Translations under genes and position numbers: made by a program
Source of the DNA: Cephalotus follicularis
Lineage: Eukaryota > Streptophyta > Magnoliopsida > Oxalidales > Cephalotaceae
Length of the DNA: 64,000 nt
Assembly (NCBI GenBank): GCA_001972305.1
Contig: BDDD01005132.1
Span: forward strand, 1 to 64,000
Direction of reading: 5' to 3'
Notes under the pieces: generated by a model
The model's input: the letters and a program-made list of their open reading frames with translations, nothing else
The model's database searches: none
What the model was told of the DNA's origin: nothing
In this document: positions 46,301-56,230 of the stretch, one piece after another
Position numbering within the stretch: position 1 is the first letter of the stretch
Layout of the letters: each line of letters begins with the position of its first letter

Positions 46301-46618
46301 AGATCTTGTTGTGATTGCTCTTATATTGTTAAAATTGTTTTATCATGTGGTATGTTTAAGATTTACATGATAGGCATAGGAGATGCATTCAAATGTTCTT
46401 GTTGTAATGATGGATTTTATTGGTGGACATCCTTTTGGGATGATGCTTATATTGTTAAACCTATGCCTTCACGTGGTGTGTTTGAGTTTGTTAAGACAGG
46501 TATTGGGGACGCGAATGACGTAAACGGGCAGCGAACGCAAAGATTTCTCAAATTTATAGCTACATCGGTGGAGGAGGCCATGGACTTTCATGAGCCTCGT
46601 TATTTCGAGCCTCCATGA
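43341..46618 (+). pseudogene. gag: Element E gag-protease polyprotein with C-terminal repeat domain
   Basis: The chosen start is the ATG at 43341 (MADAGPIQTLRD). Gag has HFHGVPNEDAYLFLREFEEV and a CSWCQSPNHVFEEC zinc knuckle, then a Pro/Gln/Ser-rich stretch. The retropepsin-like protease starts near 45279 (LLDLGASVNLLPSSVFEQL, then IPVILGRPFLATSNALID). Stops interrupt it at 43557, 43668, 44934, 45204 and 46067. The frame shifts in a T-run at 46003-46010 and then continues into a domain of four repeats (46055-46490) with DGFYWW cores, ending at 46618. In Athila-group elements gag and pol form one long frame; here everything after protease except this repeat domain is missing. The function of the repeat domain is unknown. 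Confidence 0.82.
46010..46618 (+). repeat. Four aromatic-rich protein repeats after the protease
   Basis: Units start at 46055, 46181, 46285 and 46412 approximately, 104-129 bp apart. The core is DGFYWW followed by S-x-W-D and AYIV; G-x-G-DAF-x-C-x-C lies between units. The first unit is broken by TAG in place of the first W. From 46124 the frame is open for 164 codons, unlike most of this element. It matches no family that I recognise. Confidence 0.7.
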
Positions 46619-47848
46619 TCATATCTGGTAATAACTACCCCTATTGTTTTTATTTGATTGCATTGTTTCATAGATTTGTTGAGCATTCATTTTTATATCT
46701 ATAGTTGTTTTCATTGCATTGAGGAAAATGCAAGTGTTTATATGCTTAAAACAAGAGAAAACCCCATAGGAGATAATAAAAATTTTGTTTTCAAGGAAAA
46801 GAAAAGGAATGCATCTCAAGGTAGGAGTTTTGTGCGAAAATTAAAATGGTAAATGAATAAAAAGACCAATCTTGTGTGTTTTCAAAATTTCATAAGATTT
46901 TATAGAGGAGGAGGACAAGGAATTGATGTTCTTGCATATATGTGTATATACATATATGCCAAAAAAAAATGGTCTTAGTCTGAAGCCTATTTGATCCGAG
47001 TAATTAAACCTTAGGGGTGTTCTACACCTAGTTCCTTAAAGCCATCTGGTTTGAGAGTAACTGGTCGAAAGTTCGCTACATGGATCTTATAGAAAGCTTA
47101 AGAGACTAAGACATATAAAATATATATAAATAAATTTACCTCTTTGAATTCAGTCTTAGTCTGTAGCCTATTTGATTCGAGTAATTAAACCTTAGGGGTG
47201 TTCTACACCTAGTTCCTTAAAGCCAACTGGTTTGAGAGCAACTGTTCGAAAGCTCGCTACATGGATCCTATAGCAAAGCTAAAAAGACTAAGACATTGTA
47301 CGAATTTAAAAGATGGTAAAAGAAAGAAAAAAGAAAGAAAAATGGAGATATATATATATGTGTATATGTGAATCCTAAAGTTATTTTGTCTGACTCCGAA
47401 GTAGGATTTTATGGTATTGCGAATGCATATCTTATTGGTCATTTATGGTGGAATAATAAGATAATTTGCTAAAAGTTCCTTAATTGAGATGTGTTTTGAT
47501 TCTAGAACTTGGAACGAGATAATAAAGTTCAAGTATGAGGGTGTTTTATGTATTTTTGAGTATAGATACATTTTACCTGTTTTCAAAGTTTTGATGAACT
47601 AAATTTTGTGTGTTTATTCACTGGAAAACACTCACGAGACAAAACTCGTCCACTAGGGCCACCTAGGGGTTTAACGGCTTGTTGCATAAGCTAAATGCAA
47701 TCGTGATTCCTACGAAAGTGAGTTAGGTTTTTGTTTATGTTCTTATGTGTGCATTTAGTTTTTATTTTTGTGTTTGCGTATGTTTTCTAGTTTTTAACTT
47801 TCTATTTTGTTTGCTTGAGGACAAGCAAAGTGTAAGTATGGGGGTATT
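46619..47848 (+). other. Element E 3' untranslated region with two inverted-repeat-bounded units
   Basis: No pol is present. Two tandem units, 46972-47112 and 47153-47294, each begin GTCTTAGTCT and end AGACTAAGAC (perfect 10-bp inverted ends), and both contain TTAAACCTTAGGGGTGTTC. AT dinucleotide runs separate them. The stretch 47640-47848 holds GGCCACCTAGGGGTTTAACGG and the GAGGACAAGCAAAG box before the PPT. Confidence 0.8.
47834..47848 (+). other. Polypurine tract of element E
   Basis: AAGTATGGGGGTATT, directly before TGTTTAGC at 47849. This is the junction found reversed at 16571-16587. Confidence 0.75.
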
Positions 47849-49168
47849 TGTTTAGCATAAAAATGTGTTATTTTTAATGATCTATTTGTAATGTTTTTAT
47901 GCTTGGAATAGACAACTTTGGTTGTGTTATATTGATTTTCAGATATAAGTGCAAAAGGACCAAAGTGCAAGAATACTACCCAAAGTTGTGCAAATTAGAG
48001 CCTGGAAGTGTAAAGATTGAAGAATTGACAAATTCTGCAGAAACAGAGAGAAACACGTCGATGTTTTTCATAGGGAATGATGTCTTTTCTGGGTTTGCAT
48101 TAAACGCATCGATGTCTTTTGTTGGGGATCGATATCCTTTCTGGGATTGCAACTTATCTTCAAGAGCTATGAAAAAGACATCGACGTCTTTTCATCAAAC
48201 AGATCGACGTCTTTGTGAAAATTCGACCTGTAACTTTTGGATCAAAACGCATCGACGTCTTTCATGAAAAGGATCGATGTCCATTACACGCATCTCAGCA
48301 AAACGCAATTTTTTGCAAAACGCGTCGATGTCCAACCAAAGACGTCGATGTCTTCTTCTGCAACAGAAATAGAAAGTTAGAGTTTTTGCCAGATTTTGTA
48401 ACTAGGATTGATTTCTTTCCGTTTTTGATCAATTTTGTAGTATAAAAACAATACATGGCCGGCCAAATAAGAAAGAGTGTAGAGAGGGCTTGTAGAAACC
48501 CTATTTTTCTTCTTTGTTAAATTTAGTTTATTTTACAATGTTCAGTAGCTAAACTCTTCAAGGTTTTGGGGAAGAACAAAGCCTAGACTGTTATTGTTTC
48601 AGTTCGATCAATAAAAATCCTTGAATGTTTGATTTGTTCTTCAAATATCTTTGCCTTTGCACACACTTTGTCTGTCTGATTAAAATCTACAAACATGTTG
48701 TCGGTGAAGCTGAAAATTGATGAATAAATGATGCTTAATTCAATCAACGGAGTCTACTCATACGATTTGTCACAACGAACACACTTCATATAGACCTAGC
48801 ATGTCTACTCAAACGTCTTGCCGCAGTTGCCGTACTTCGTATAGACCTAGCATGTCTACTCATATGTATTGTCATCACCGTCGCACTCCGTATCGACATA
48901 GCTACCGCTGATTATCAAGGTATGATCGTTCAATTTAAGGGAATTGTTCAATACAATCTACAGTGAGTTTCTAAACCCTAAAACCGCTTCTTCATTATAT
49001 ATTTTCTTAGCTTCTATTCATTGGTTTGATAGTTTATCTCAAAATTGGTATACTTCGCCTAGGTTGAATATATTATAACTAGTTTATCGTTTCCCTGCGT
49101 TCGACCCGTTACTGCATGATCCGTGTACTTGCGGCTATAAATTTTAAAACATTCTTTTTACATGAACA
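47849..49168 (+). repeat. Element E 3' LTR
   Basis: 1320 bp, colinear with the 5' LTR. Palindromes are at 48055-48358, TATA at 48441, and tandem 51-bp units from about 48749. Its palindromes are partly better kept, e.g. 48338-48353 (AAAGACGTCGATGTCT against a broken copy in the 5' LTR). Confidence 0.93.
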
Positions 49169-50763
49169 AATGACGAGCCTGTCCGCTACGTAGAAACAAT
49201 GAAGTGCACTAATTCCAGGACATTGTGAGAGACCATGAAATCCGAAAAGGACTCCATATACCCCTACCAAGTGAGAGACTTGCTATACGCACCCGAAGGC
49301 TTAAAATCCTATCGGATGTTAGTAGATCTTCAAGAGGAAAATTGACGTTAATGGAAAAGGTTAAAACCTTTAAAGCGCAATTGGTCACGAAAGGGTATAC
49401 ACTAAGACAAGGCGTATGAATATACCAGGAACTTTCTCACTGGTTGAAATGCTTAAGTCCATTCAGATACTGCGCACTAATTGCTGCTCATTATGATTGT
49501 GAGCTATGGCAAATGGACGTCAAGACAGTCTGCAAGAGTGGCTATCTTGAAGAGGACATCTAAATGTCCCAAACCCGAGGGTTTACATCCAAAGAGCATT
49601 AGCACAAGAGGTGCAGGCTCCAAAGGTCTATGACCTTAAGCAAGCATCCCGTAATTGAAATATCCATTTTGATTGTATCAAATATATGGATAAGCCTAAT
49701 GTGTACCAGAAATAGGATAGCCCAGAAATCACTTTATTGGCATTGTATGTAGAAGACACACTACACATACAGGATGTTGTTGGTATGTTTAAGTACAGTT
49801 AAGCAAGAACTTCTCCGTAAGGATTTGGGAAGGCCTTCCTACGTTTTGAGCATGAAGATCTATAAGAGATATATCTGGTAGGTTGCTTGGACTTTTCCAA
49901 AGCAAGTACATCAGCAGGGTGCTGAAATGATATGGAAACGAATTCCACATATGGCCTACTGCCAATTAGCTAAGGAATTCACCTTTCCAAGAGGATGCCC
50001 TCCATGACTTATGAGGAGAGGACACGTATGAATAGGCAACCTTATGCTTCGGTAATCAGCTCCATCATGTATGCCATACTTCGTACTAGGCCTGATGTCG
50101 ATATGCTTGGCTGGTCGATTTCAGTCCAGTCCCTGTAAGAGACAATGAGACATTGTCAAGAGGATATAATGCCTGTGAAAGATTCATGATTATTTCTTGA
50201 CACACGGAGAAGATAGTGAATTGATGCATAAGAGTTAGGTCAACTCTAGTTTCAAATGTGATCCAGATGATCACAAATCCATTTCAGGATATGTGTTGTT
50301 CCTGAATGGAATTGCTGTGTGAGTGGGAGGGTATGTGGTAGTCGAGGACTGCAGACTCCACCGTGGAATAAAAGTATGTTCCAACCTGTGATACTGATAT
50401 GGTAGCTGGTTTGGTAGCAGAAGTTCACTCTGAAACTTTGTGAGGTTCTATCCATCGTTTGTCCTGTTGTGCAGCATAAGGACGACGATGGGCCTTTGCA
50501 CAAACCATGGAATCCGGGTCTCATTACCACCCAGACATACATAACAACGATATCATTTAATCATGGAGATCATAGATGAATGTAACATTTCAAAAGAGAT
50601 GTTATTGAGGAAATATAAGAGACATCATAAGAGCGGATGTCACCATAGAGAGAGTCGCGCGGGAAGCGAACTTAGCAGACCCACTGACCAAGGCCATGAG
50701 CAGTGCTAGAGTGCGACATGCTTAGGCTCTAGGTCTTCATGGCTGGAGGGCCAAGTGGGAGGT
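49169..50763 (+). pseudogene. pol: Element D RT-RNase H remnant, right of insertion E
   Basis: It starts with the DDEP codons, then follows the F RT: LWQMDVKT near 49505, LEEDI near 49550, and YVED (about 49746) where copia RT has YVDD. RNase H is recognised at 50225-50740, including DPDDHK near 50265 and ADPLTKAM near 50675. Stops and indels are frequent. The last 30 bases (GAGGGCCAAGTGGGAGG) form the PPT before the 3' LTR. Confidence 0.8.
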
Positions 50764-51895
50764 TGTTAGATTAGGGTGTCCCTGCAAGCCACGAGGAGGC
50801 TGCAGACATATGTACTTTACATATGACACACTCTTGAATCATACATTCTTAGTTCCATTCGTGTTCTATTGTGCATATTAATAAACATTGGCATCTGGCT
50901 ATATGTATTATCCCAAACCATCTCAAAGGATCAGTTGATCACCATGTCAACTGAATACACATATTGCGCACTGTCCATAAATGGTTGGATCTCATACCTG
51001 AGAGGTTATGAGAATGAGATCCTTACTCCCTTGAGACAAAAAGTTCAAAGTCATAGGTTCACTTTCTTAGGGCAATGGATGAACCGTGAAGACTTGCTGT
51101 GTTATGCTTGATCCGAATGGTAAAGGAAGATGGATTATCTCATTGCCATTTGAGTTTTACCCTAAAGCTGATGTGGGGTGCGTGCAGGGGCACGACACTG
51201 AAATGACCCACCATAGGTTATCTATGTGGAAAGTCAACACCTATGTCAATAGAGTTCCTATTTTCGCAGTAGTGTTTAGTCAAAGGTGACTAGTAGATCA
51301 TACGTGATTTACGTTGTGTCCTTAGACCTGAGCGGCTGGCATGCATCGTGTAGTAACCGTTTGGCTTTCATTTCTGCCTTCCCCAGCACTAGCCACATGC
51401 TGGCAAAAGGGTTGTCCTTGGGCCTTGTGGGAGCTGCATTGAGATATATGGTTGAGTGCACAAGATGGGATCATCATACCCTTGTTGAGGTTATAGGCTC
51501 TATAACATCTGTGATCGTTGAAAACTTCAAGTCCCTGCCTGGCACTGGGAGATTGGGAATGAGAGGTTTCTGGGGATATCTTCCATAGTCTCGGTGCATT
51601 TAAAGCGGGAGCATGATTTAATTTTAATTAAATCAAATAAAGAGAGAGCCTTTACTTAATAAAGGGAGAAATATTTTTAATTAAAATGTGAGAGACATTT
51701 TAATATAAGGAAAAAAATCAAATTTTAAAAAAAGTGACTTTTGTCTTTTATGCAAATGACACATGCCAACAAAATGGACGGATGCGTTTTGGCAAGGGGG
51801 AGGGACACGCTTCAGCGTGTCTAATGCATCCAACGCGTTAAGTGCGCAAGAGGCACGCGTTCGGCTGGAAGAGAAGACCGACGCTTCACACTGGT
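50764..51895 (+). repeat. Element D 3' LTR, truncated
   Basis: TGTTAGATTAGGGTGTCC start. Relative to the 5' LTR it lacks about 430 bp at a junction near 51597-51602 (GGTGCATTTAAAGC). It also stops at 51895, where element G begins, so its last kilobase is missing. Confidence 0.8.
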
Positions 51896-52531
51896 TGTAA
51901 TATCCCGTTTTTTCGTACAGAATTTTTGGGCTTTTCGATTTGTTTCGTATGGGCTGTCGATTTTTTTTCGGTTTGTGGACTGCCTATTTTTTAGTTTGTT
52001 TTGCTTTTGGCCTTAGCCTAGTGCGTTTTGATATTAAGTTTATGATTAACTAAAATAATTTTCGGCTTTTTATTTGTGTTAAAACCCATTTTTTGCATTT
52101 TAAGAAATTCAAAAACCCTATTTTTTATTAAAATTGTTTTCTCTCTGTCTCTCTCTGTCTCTCTCTCTCTCCCACCTTCACTGTTGTCACCGGCATTACT
52201 ACTGATATGGCACTGGCGAAGGCACCGGTCAAACCCCCACAACCTCCTGAGTCCACCGCACCCAACCCTTGCCCCGACCGACGTCTCCTTCGGCGTGCGC
52301 GACGTCTTCTCTCCCCGTAACTATCGAACGCCGTAGCTCCCTCTCCGGTGATCGGCACGACAAGCCAGTCACATATTCGGCATCCTGGCGTCGAGAGGAA
52401 GCGAACCCGACCGACCTCGACCCTTGGCGACGCCGGAAAAGCATATCGGCGCAAAGTCCAACCGCGGTCAAAGGCATTCGTTCTGGCCAAACGCGGTGGT
52501 TTCATGGCAAACGCACCTCGGATATGGAATT
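51896..52531 (+). repeat. Element G LTR, left part
   Basis: It starts TGTAATATCCCG, a common start of chromovirus LTRs. It has a CT microsatellite near 52139-52170 and a GC-rich block 52240-52530, unlike the AT-rich surroundings. Cut by element F at 52531. Open frames in the GC-rich block overlap on both strands and look like chance. Confidence 0.6.
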
Positions 52532-53820
52532 TGTTAGATAGGGTGACCCGATAAGCCATTGGATGGGCTTTTGTATCAGACCTATTCTTGTGTATGAACA
52601 GTCTTTTTCTATATATATGACATGTGCTATTTTTGAATATATTAATATTGGAAAAATCACTTGTGTTTAATCTTATAATTGAAGTGAATTAAAATAAATC
52701 TACTTACACTTGTGATGCCCGGACATAAGGTTGGATGCCAAGCATGGAGGCAATGGGATTGGTTACCTTACTCCTTATGTCAGATTAGTTCCAAGTCATA
52801 GGTTCACTTTGTGGGCATTAGTGAACCGGATAGACTTGCGCGCATGTTTCCTGCTTCCAGAATGGGAGGATGGATAATCTCATTACCATCTGAATTGGAC
52901 ACTAAGGAAAATGCAGGGTGCACGTTGGAGCGTGTACACTGAACAGGACCCGCGTGGAAACACTATTAGGATAGTCGCTATTCAAGTGTCAATAGTGAGT
53001 TCCACTTGTTGTGGTTGCGTATAAGTGTTGGATACTTAGCGAGTTCAGGGAACTTGTCTGATCCTTTGACCTGAGCGACTGCTCTATGTTGTATGAAGGC
53101 TATCATACTTTGATCTCCATCTTACCCAGTGCTTTCAAGGAGCTGGCAAACGGATGGTGTTTGGGCATGATCGAATCTATACGAATATAAGCGAGTGCGC
53201 AACATGGGATCGTCACACCTGAGCGAAGGTGATAGGCTCTAAACTAGTTTGATTGTACTTTGGACTTATGAAATCCTTGGCCAAGGTTAAGGTGGACTGA
53301 AAATTGGATTTCCTGAGAGTCTACAAAAGGTCCTAGTAATGATAAGATATTTTAGTAACTGAGGTAAAACTAGAGTTGACACAATTCCTTACTCTAGACC
53401 TCAGTCGGGGCCAAGTATGACGAAGGATTATAGTAACTGAGGTCCTAGTACGACTGTTGGGGTCCCTCCCCGATGATGATATCTTTATAAATATGTTAGA
53501 CATATTTAAGTCTTGGTGAAACTTATAATGATCATATATCAGTTTGGTGGATTTTATGAGGTGTGTTACCATTGGATGATGACACATGTTATTACCTCAT
53601 TTAATCTTACCAAATTAATAAATGAAGGGAAATGAAAAATCACTAAAAATATGTTGGACACATTTAAGTGATTATTGTTTACTTCTTGGAGAAGTTAACA
53701 CATGATTTTAAGTGCTTTCATGATATAGGGCATGTGGCATGCCATTAACTAAGTTAGACTTAAGTTATAATATCAAATTAAGCCAATAAAAGCCAAGAGA
53801 AGAGAGAAAAACGAGATTGG

Positions 53821-54150
53821 CATGTTGAAGCTTCTTGAACAAGCCATTCCAAGCTTCTTGTATAAGACATTCCAAAGCTTTTTGAACAAGCCATTCCAAG
53901 CTTCTTGAACAAGCCATTCCAAGCTTCTTGAACAAGGCATGATGAAACTTCTTGAACAAGCCAGTCCAAGCTTCTTGAACAAGGCATGATGAAACTTCTT
54001 GAACAAGCCATTCCAAGCTTCTTGAACAAGCCATGTTGAAGCTTCTTGAGCAAGCCATGATCAAGCTTCTTAAAGAAGCCATTTACAAGCTTATTAAAGA
54101 AGCCATTTCCAAGCTTATCAAAGAAGTCATTTTCCAAGCTTCATAAAGAA
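53821..54150 (+). repeat. Tandem array of about 24-bp units, element F 5' LTR
   Basis: Fourteen units of the form AAGCTTCTTGAACAAGCCAT plus a few bases, with variants GATGAAAC and TTCC. Seven units keep the exact TTCTTGAA. The last four decay to TTATTAAAGAAG types. The plus and minus frames are open by accident of the period, giving Lys/Phe- or Trp/Ser-rich open frames on the minus strand. Confidence 0.92.
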
Positions 54151-54163
54151 GCCAATTTTGAGT

Positions 54164-54171
54164 TATAAAAG
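54164..54171 (+). promoter_or_regulatory. Putative TATA box, element F 5' LTR
   Basis: TATAAAAG, 12 bases after GCCAAT (54151-54156) and immediately downstream of the tandem array. The same order is found in the 3' LTR (TATA at 61951-61958). Confidence 0.65.
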
Positions 54172-54708
54172 GGAGAACAAAAGAGAAAGAAAGGTTGGTT
54201 ATCATTTGTTCTTGGTTGTTCATCATTTCTCTCTTGAGATTCCATGAAAGGCTAAGCTTGGAGCTTTAGTTTTTCTCTCAAATCCCTTCTTTGATTATAT
54301 TCACCAAGCAAGGAGCTACCTAGGGTGGAATTTAAACCTCCCTTTGTTAGTTCTCTATAAGTTTACAGAAAGTTAGTGGCTTCCAAAGCTTGAGGAAGGA
54401 GAAGCAATCATCTTGGAGGTGAAAGGAAATATACCCAAGCTAGTTTGCGGCAAAGAGAAGGAGCCTTCATACTTGGTATGTTTCAAAGTTTCTTCGTAGC
54501 TTCTTGAACATCACAAGTGCATGTATAGTGATGTAAATTTGATTTTGAATTGTTGTGGGTGTTCCTTGGTGTGATGTATGTTAGAATTGGATATGTTATA
54601 TAATGGTGTAAAGGGTTTATGATTCCGCTGCGTTAAAATTTTAAAATTACACCCTTGGCACCCTATGTCAAATTCTGACTCTAGGGATGATACACCATAT
54701 CCCAACAG

Positions 54709-54720
54709 TGGTAACAGAGC
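54709..54720 (+). other. Primer binding site of element F
   Basis: TGGTAACAGAGC, one base off the tRNA-Met type TGGTATCAGAGC, lies two bases after the LTR. Confidence 0.8.
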
Positions 54721-56230
54721 CTACCACATCAATCATAGTTGAATTATAATGCCTAGGATGATGATTGATTAGAAGTTTAATTAGAAGAGAAGTTTTGTGG
54801 TTAAACTCATTCCTTTAGTGCCTAAGTGTAAGTTTTGATGTTTTGAATGAAATTGGATGAAATTCAAAACTGTTTGTAATGCTTTCTTGTTTGAATTGGC
54901 ATTGGATGTTGTTTGAACATGTAGAGGATTATTTTACGATAAGTACCCATAAAAGGGAATGCTATTCGGAGTTTGTTTAAATAGTTTGAATGAATATGTG
55001 AATTGCATAGGCCATCTTATTTTGGACATGTTTGGAACCTGCAACATGCAGTAATAGGATCCCATATGTTTGCATAGTGCAAGTGTTAAGGATACCTAAG
55101 TCCAAAAGTGGGAATTTATGCAGATTTTGTCATGGTGACATTTCTGCAGCAGGGAAAACCGTTGACGTTTTTGGTTAAAGCGCAGACGGTTAGGCCATTT
55201 TCATAGGTAAAGCGCCGATGGGTTTGTTAAAACTGTCGACGCTTGCGTGTTAACCGCCGACGCTTTAAACTTATGCGTCGATGCTTAAGACTGAATTTAC
55301 ACGAATCTTAAAATTTGGAATTTTGAGCTATGTCACTTAAAGGATAAATAATCATTACTTGATTTAGTGGGAGTTAAACCCATAAACAACTTCTGATATT
55401 AAATTTTGAAATTGATTATTATAAAAGGCATTTGTGTATTGTTTTAAAGTAGTACTAGATATGCTTTAATTATCTTTGCCATTCTATTGATTTATTTTAG
55501 AAATAAATCCAAGGTGCATAAGATGGATAGTCCAAATACACGTCATGCATGCAAAGCCGTAATTAATTAAAATTGGGTAATGAAACCAATGAATTAATTA
55601 AAGGCTTGATAATTAAAATGTGAGACCTTAAAATTCCCTCATTTAAATTAATAAATCTGAACGTAGGGACACATGGAGTGGTTCCCTGTGGCCTTCCATA
55701 ATCTTCGTTGAATGGCCTATATGGATTATTGGTTTGTCATGCCCTAGCCGAGGCTGGTAATCTGTAGAAGCTATGTCAGCGTCGGTGTAGGCCACCGCAA
55801 AGGGTGGCTATGTTTTAGCACTTGGACACGCCTACGTGTGGGTGTTAAAACTAGTGCATTCCAATGAAGAATATGGGTGTTTGATTTATCTTGATTCTAA
55901 TGGTTTGTTATGCCCTAGCTAAGGCCATATTGAATTGAGAGGCCGAATTCGATGATTCAATCTTGCATTGGATGCAAATTGGTAAGACAGCCTACCCATT
56001 GGATATATCATGGTTTGTCATGCCCTAGCTGAGGCCATAATATGATTGCAATGGATTCCAATCCCCACTATGAAGTAGGACTTCTCGAGTTCAGTATGGG
56101 GGTATGGAATACGATTAGAATAGTGGGAGGGATCATATACACTAAAGACCAAGTGTTATGATAGTCATATATTAAAATTTAGAATATATGTTGAGTCATT
56201 GTTTTTTATTTCCTTATCTAGGATGCTAGA
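54721..56230 (+). other. Element F leader with motif cluster and three leader repeats
   Basis: No gene in 1.5 kb. A cluster of AAGCGTCGACGCTT-like motifs is at 55155-55295. Three copies of GGTTTGT(C/T)ATGCCCTAGC(C/T) followed by GAGGC or AAGGC are near 55729, 55902 and 56011. Each sits near a line that reads like GGA...TCCAATCC, similar to the D leader near 29313. Confidence 0.65.

Larger units (their letters stand above)
41525..49168 (+). mobile_element. Element E: Athila-like element with gag-protease only
   Basis: LTRs 41525-42844 and 47849-49168 are both 1320 bp. The flanks are GATGA and AATGA, a target duplication with one mismatch, and they join in frame with the D pol. The PBS (42851) is tRNA-Asp type, and the PPT (47834-47848) lies after GAGGACAAGCAAAG, a known Athila-group signature. 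Coding is gag, protease and a C-terminal repeat region only. There is no RT, RNase H or integrase, and no trace of them in the 1.2 kb that follow. It is a non-autonomous type or a deletion derivative. Over the first 245 bases the LTRs differ at about 9 places by hand. Confidence 0.9.
16595..51895 (+). mobile_element. Element D: old Ty1/copia element, split by three nested insertions
   Basis: Parts in order: 5' LTR (16595-17621 and 26499 to about 28078), PBS, gag, protease and integrase remnants to 30928, integrase tail 41167-41524, RT-RNase H 49169-50763, and 3' LTR 50764-51895, truncated by element G. The insertions are B (17622-26498), C (30929-41166) and E (41525-49168). Removing them leaves about 8.5 kb, a usual copia size with long LTRs. 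The order and wording of the pol pieces follow element F, for example the LDADKLEAR region and the DDEP region on either side of the insertions. It has many stops and indels, so it is the oldest layer. Confidence 0.85.
52532..54707 (+). repeat. Element F 5' LTR
   Basis: 2176 bp, TGTTAGATAGGGTGACCC...CCATATCCCAACA. It shares with the D LTR the GAGTGCGCAA(C/G)ATGGGATC block and a GATAGGCTCTA block. U3 ends with a 14-unit tandem array followed by CCAAT-like and TATA boxes. Confidence 0.94.

Noticed and set aside
52128..52559. 143-codon minus-strand open frame, Arg-rich
   Set aside because: GC-rich LTR sequence of element G; open frames exist on both strands in this block, no recognisable domain, and the frame crosses the F LTR boundary at 52532.
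53765..54137. Overlapping minus-strand open frames of 77-119 codons rich in Lys/Phe or Trp/Ser
   Set aside because: They are read through the 24-bp tandem array; a repeat with a period divisible by three stays open in several frames. The same happens at 61513-61992.
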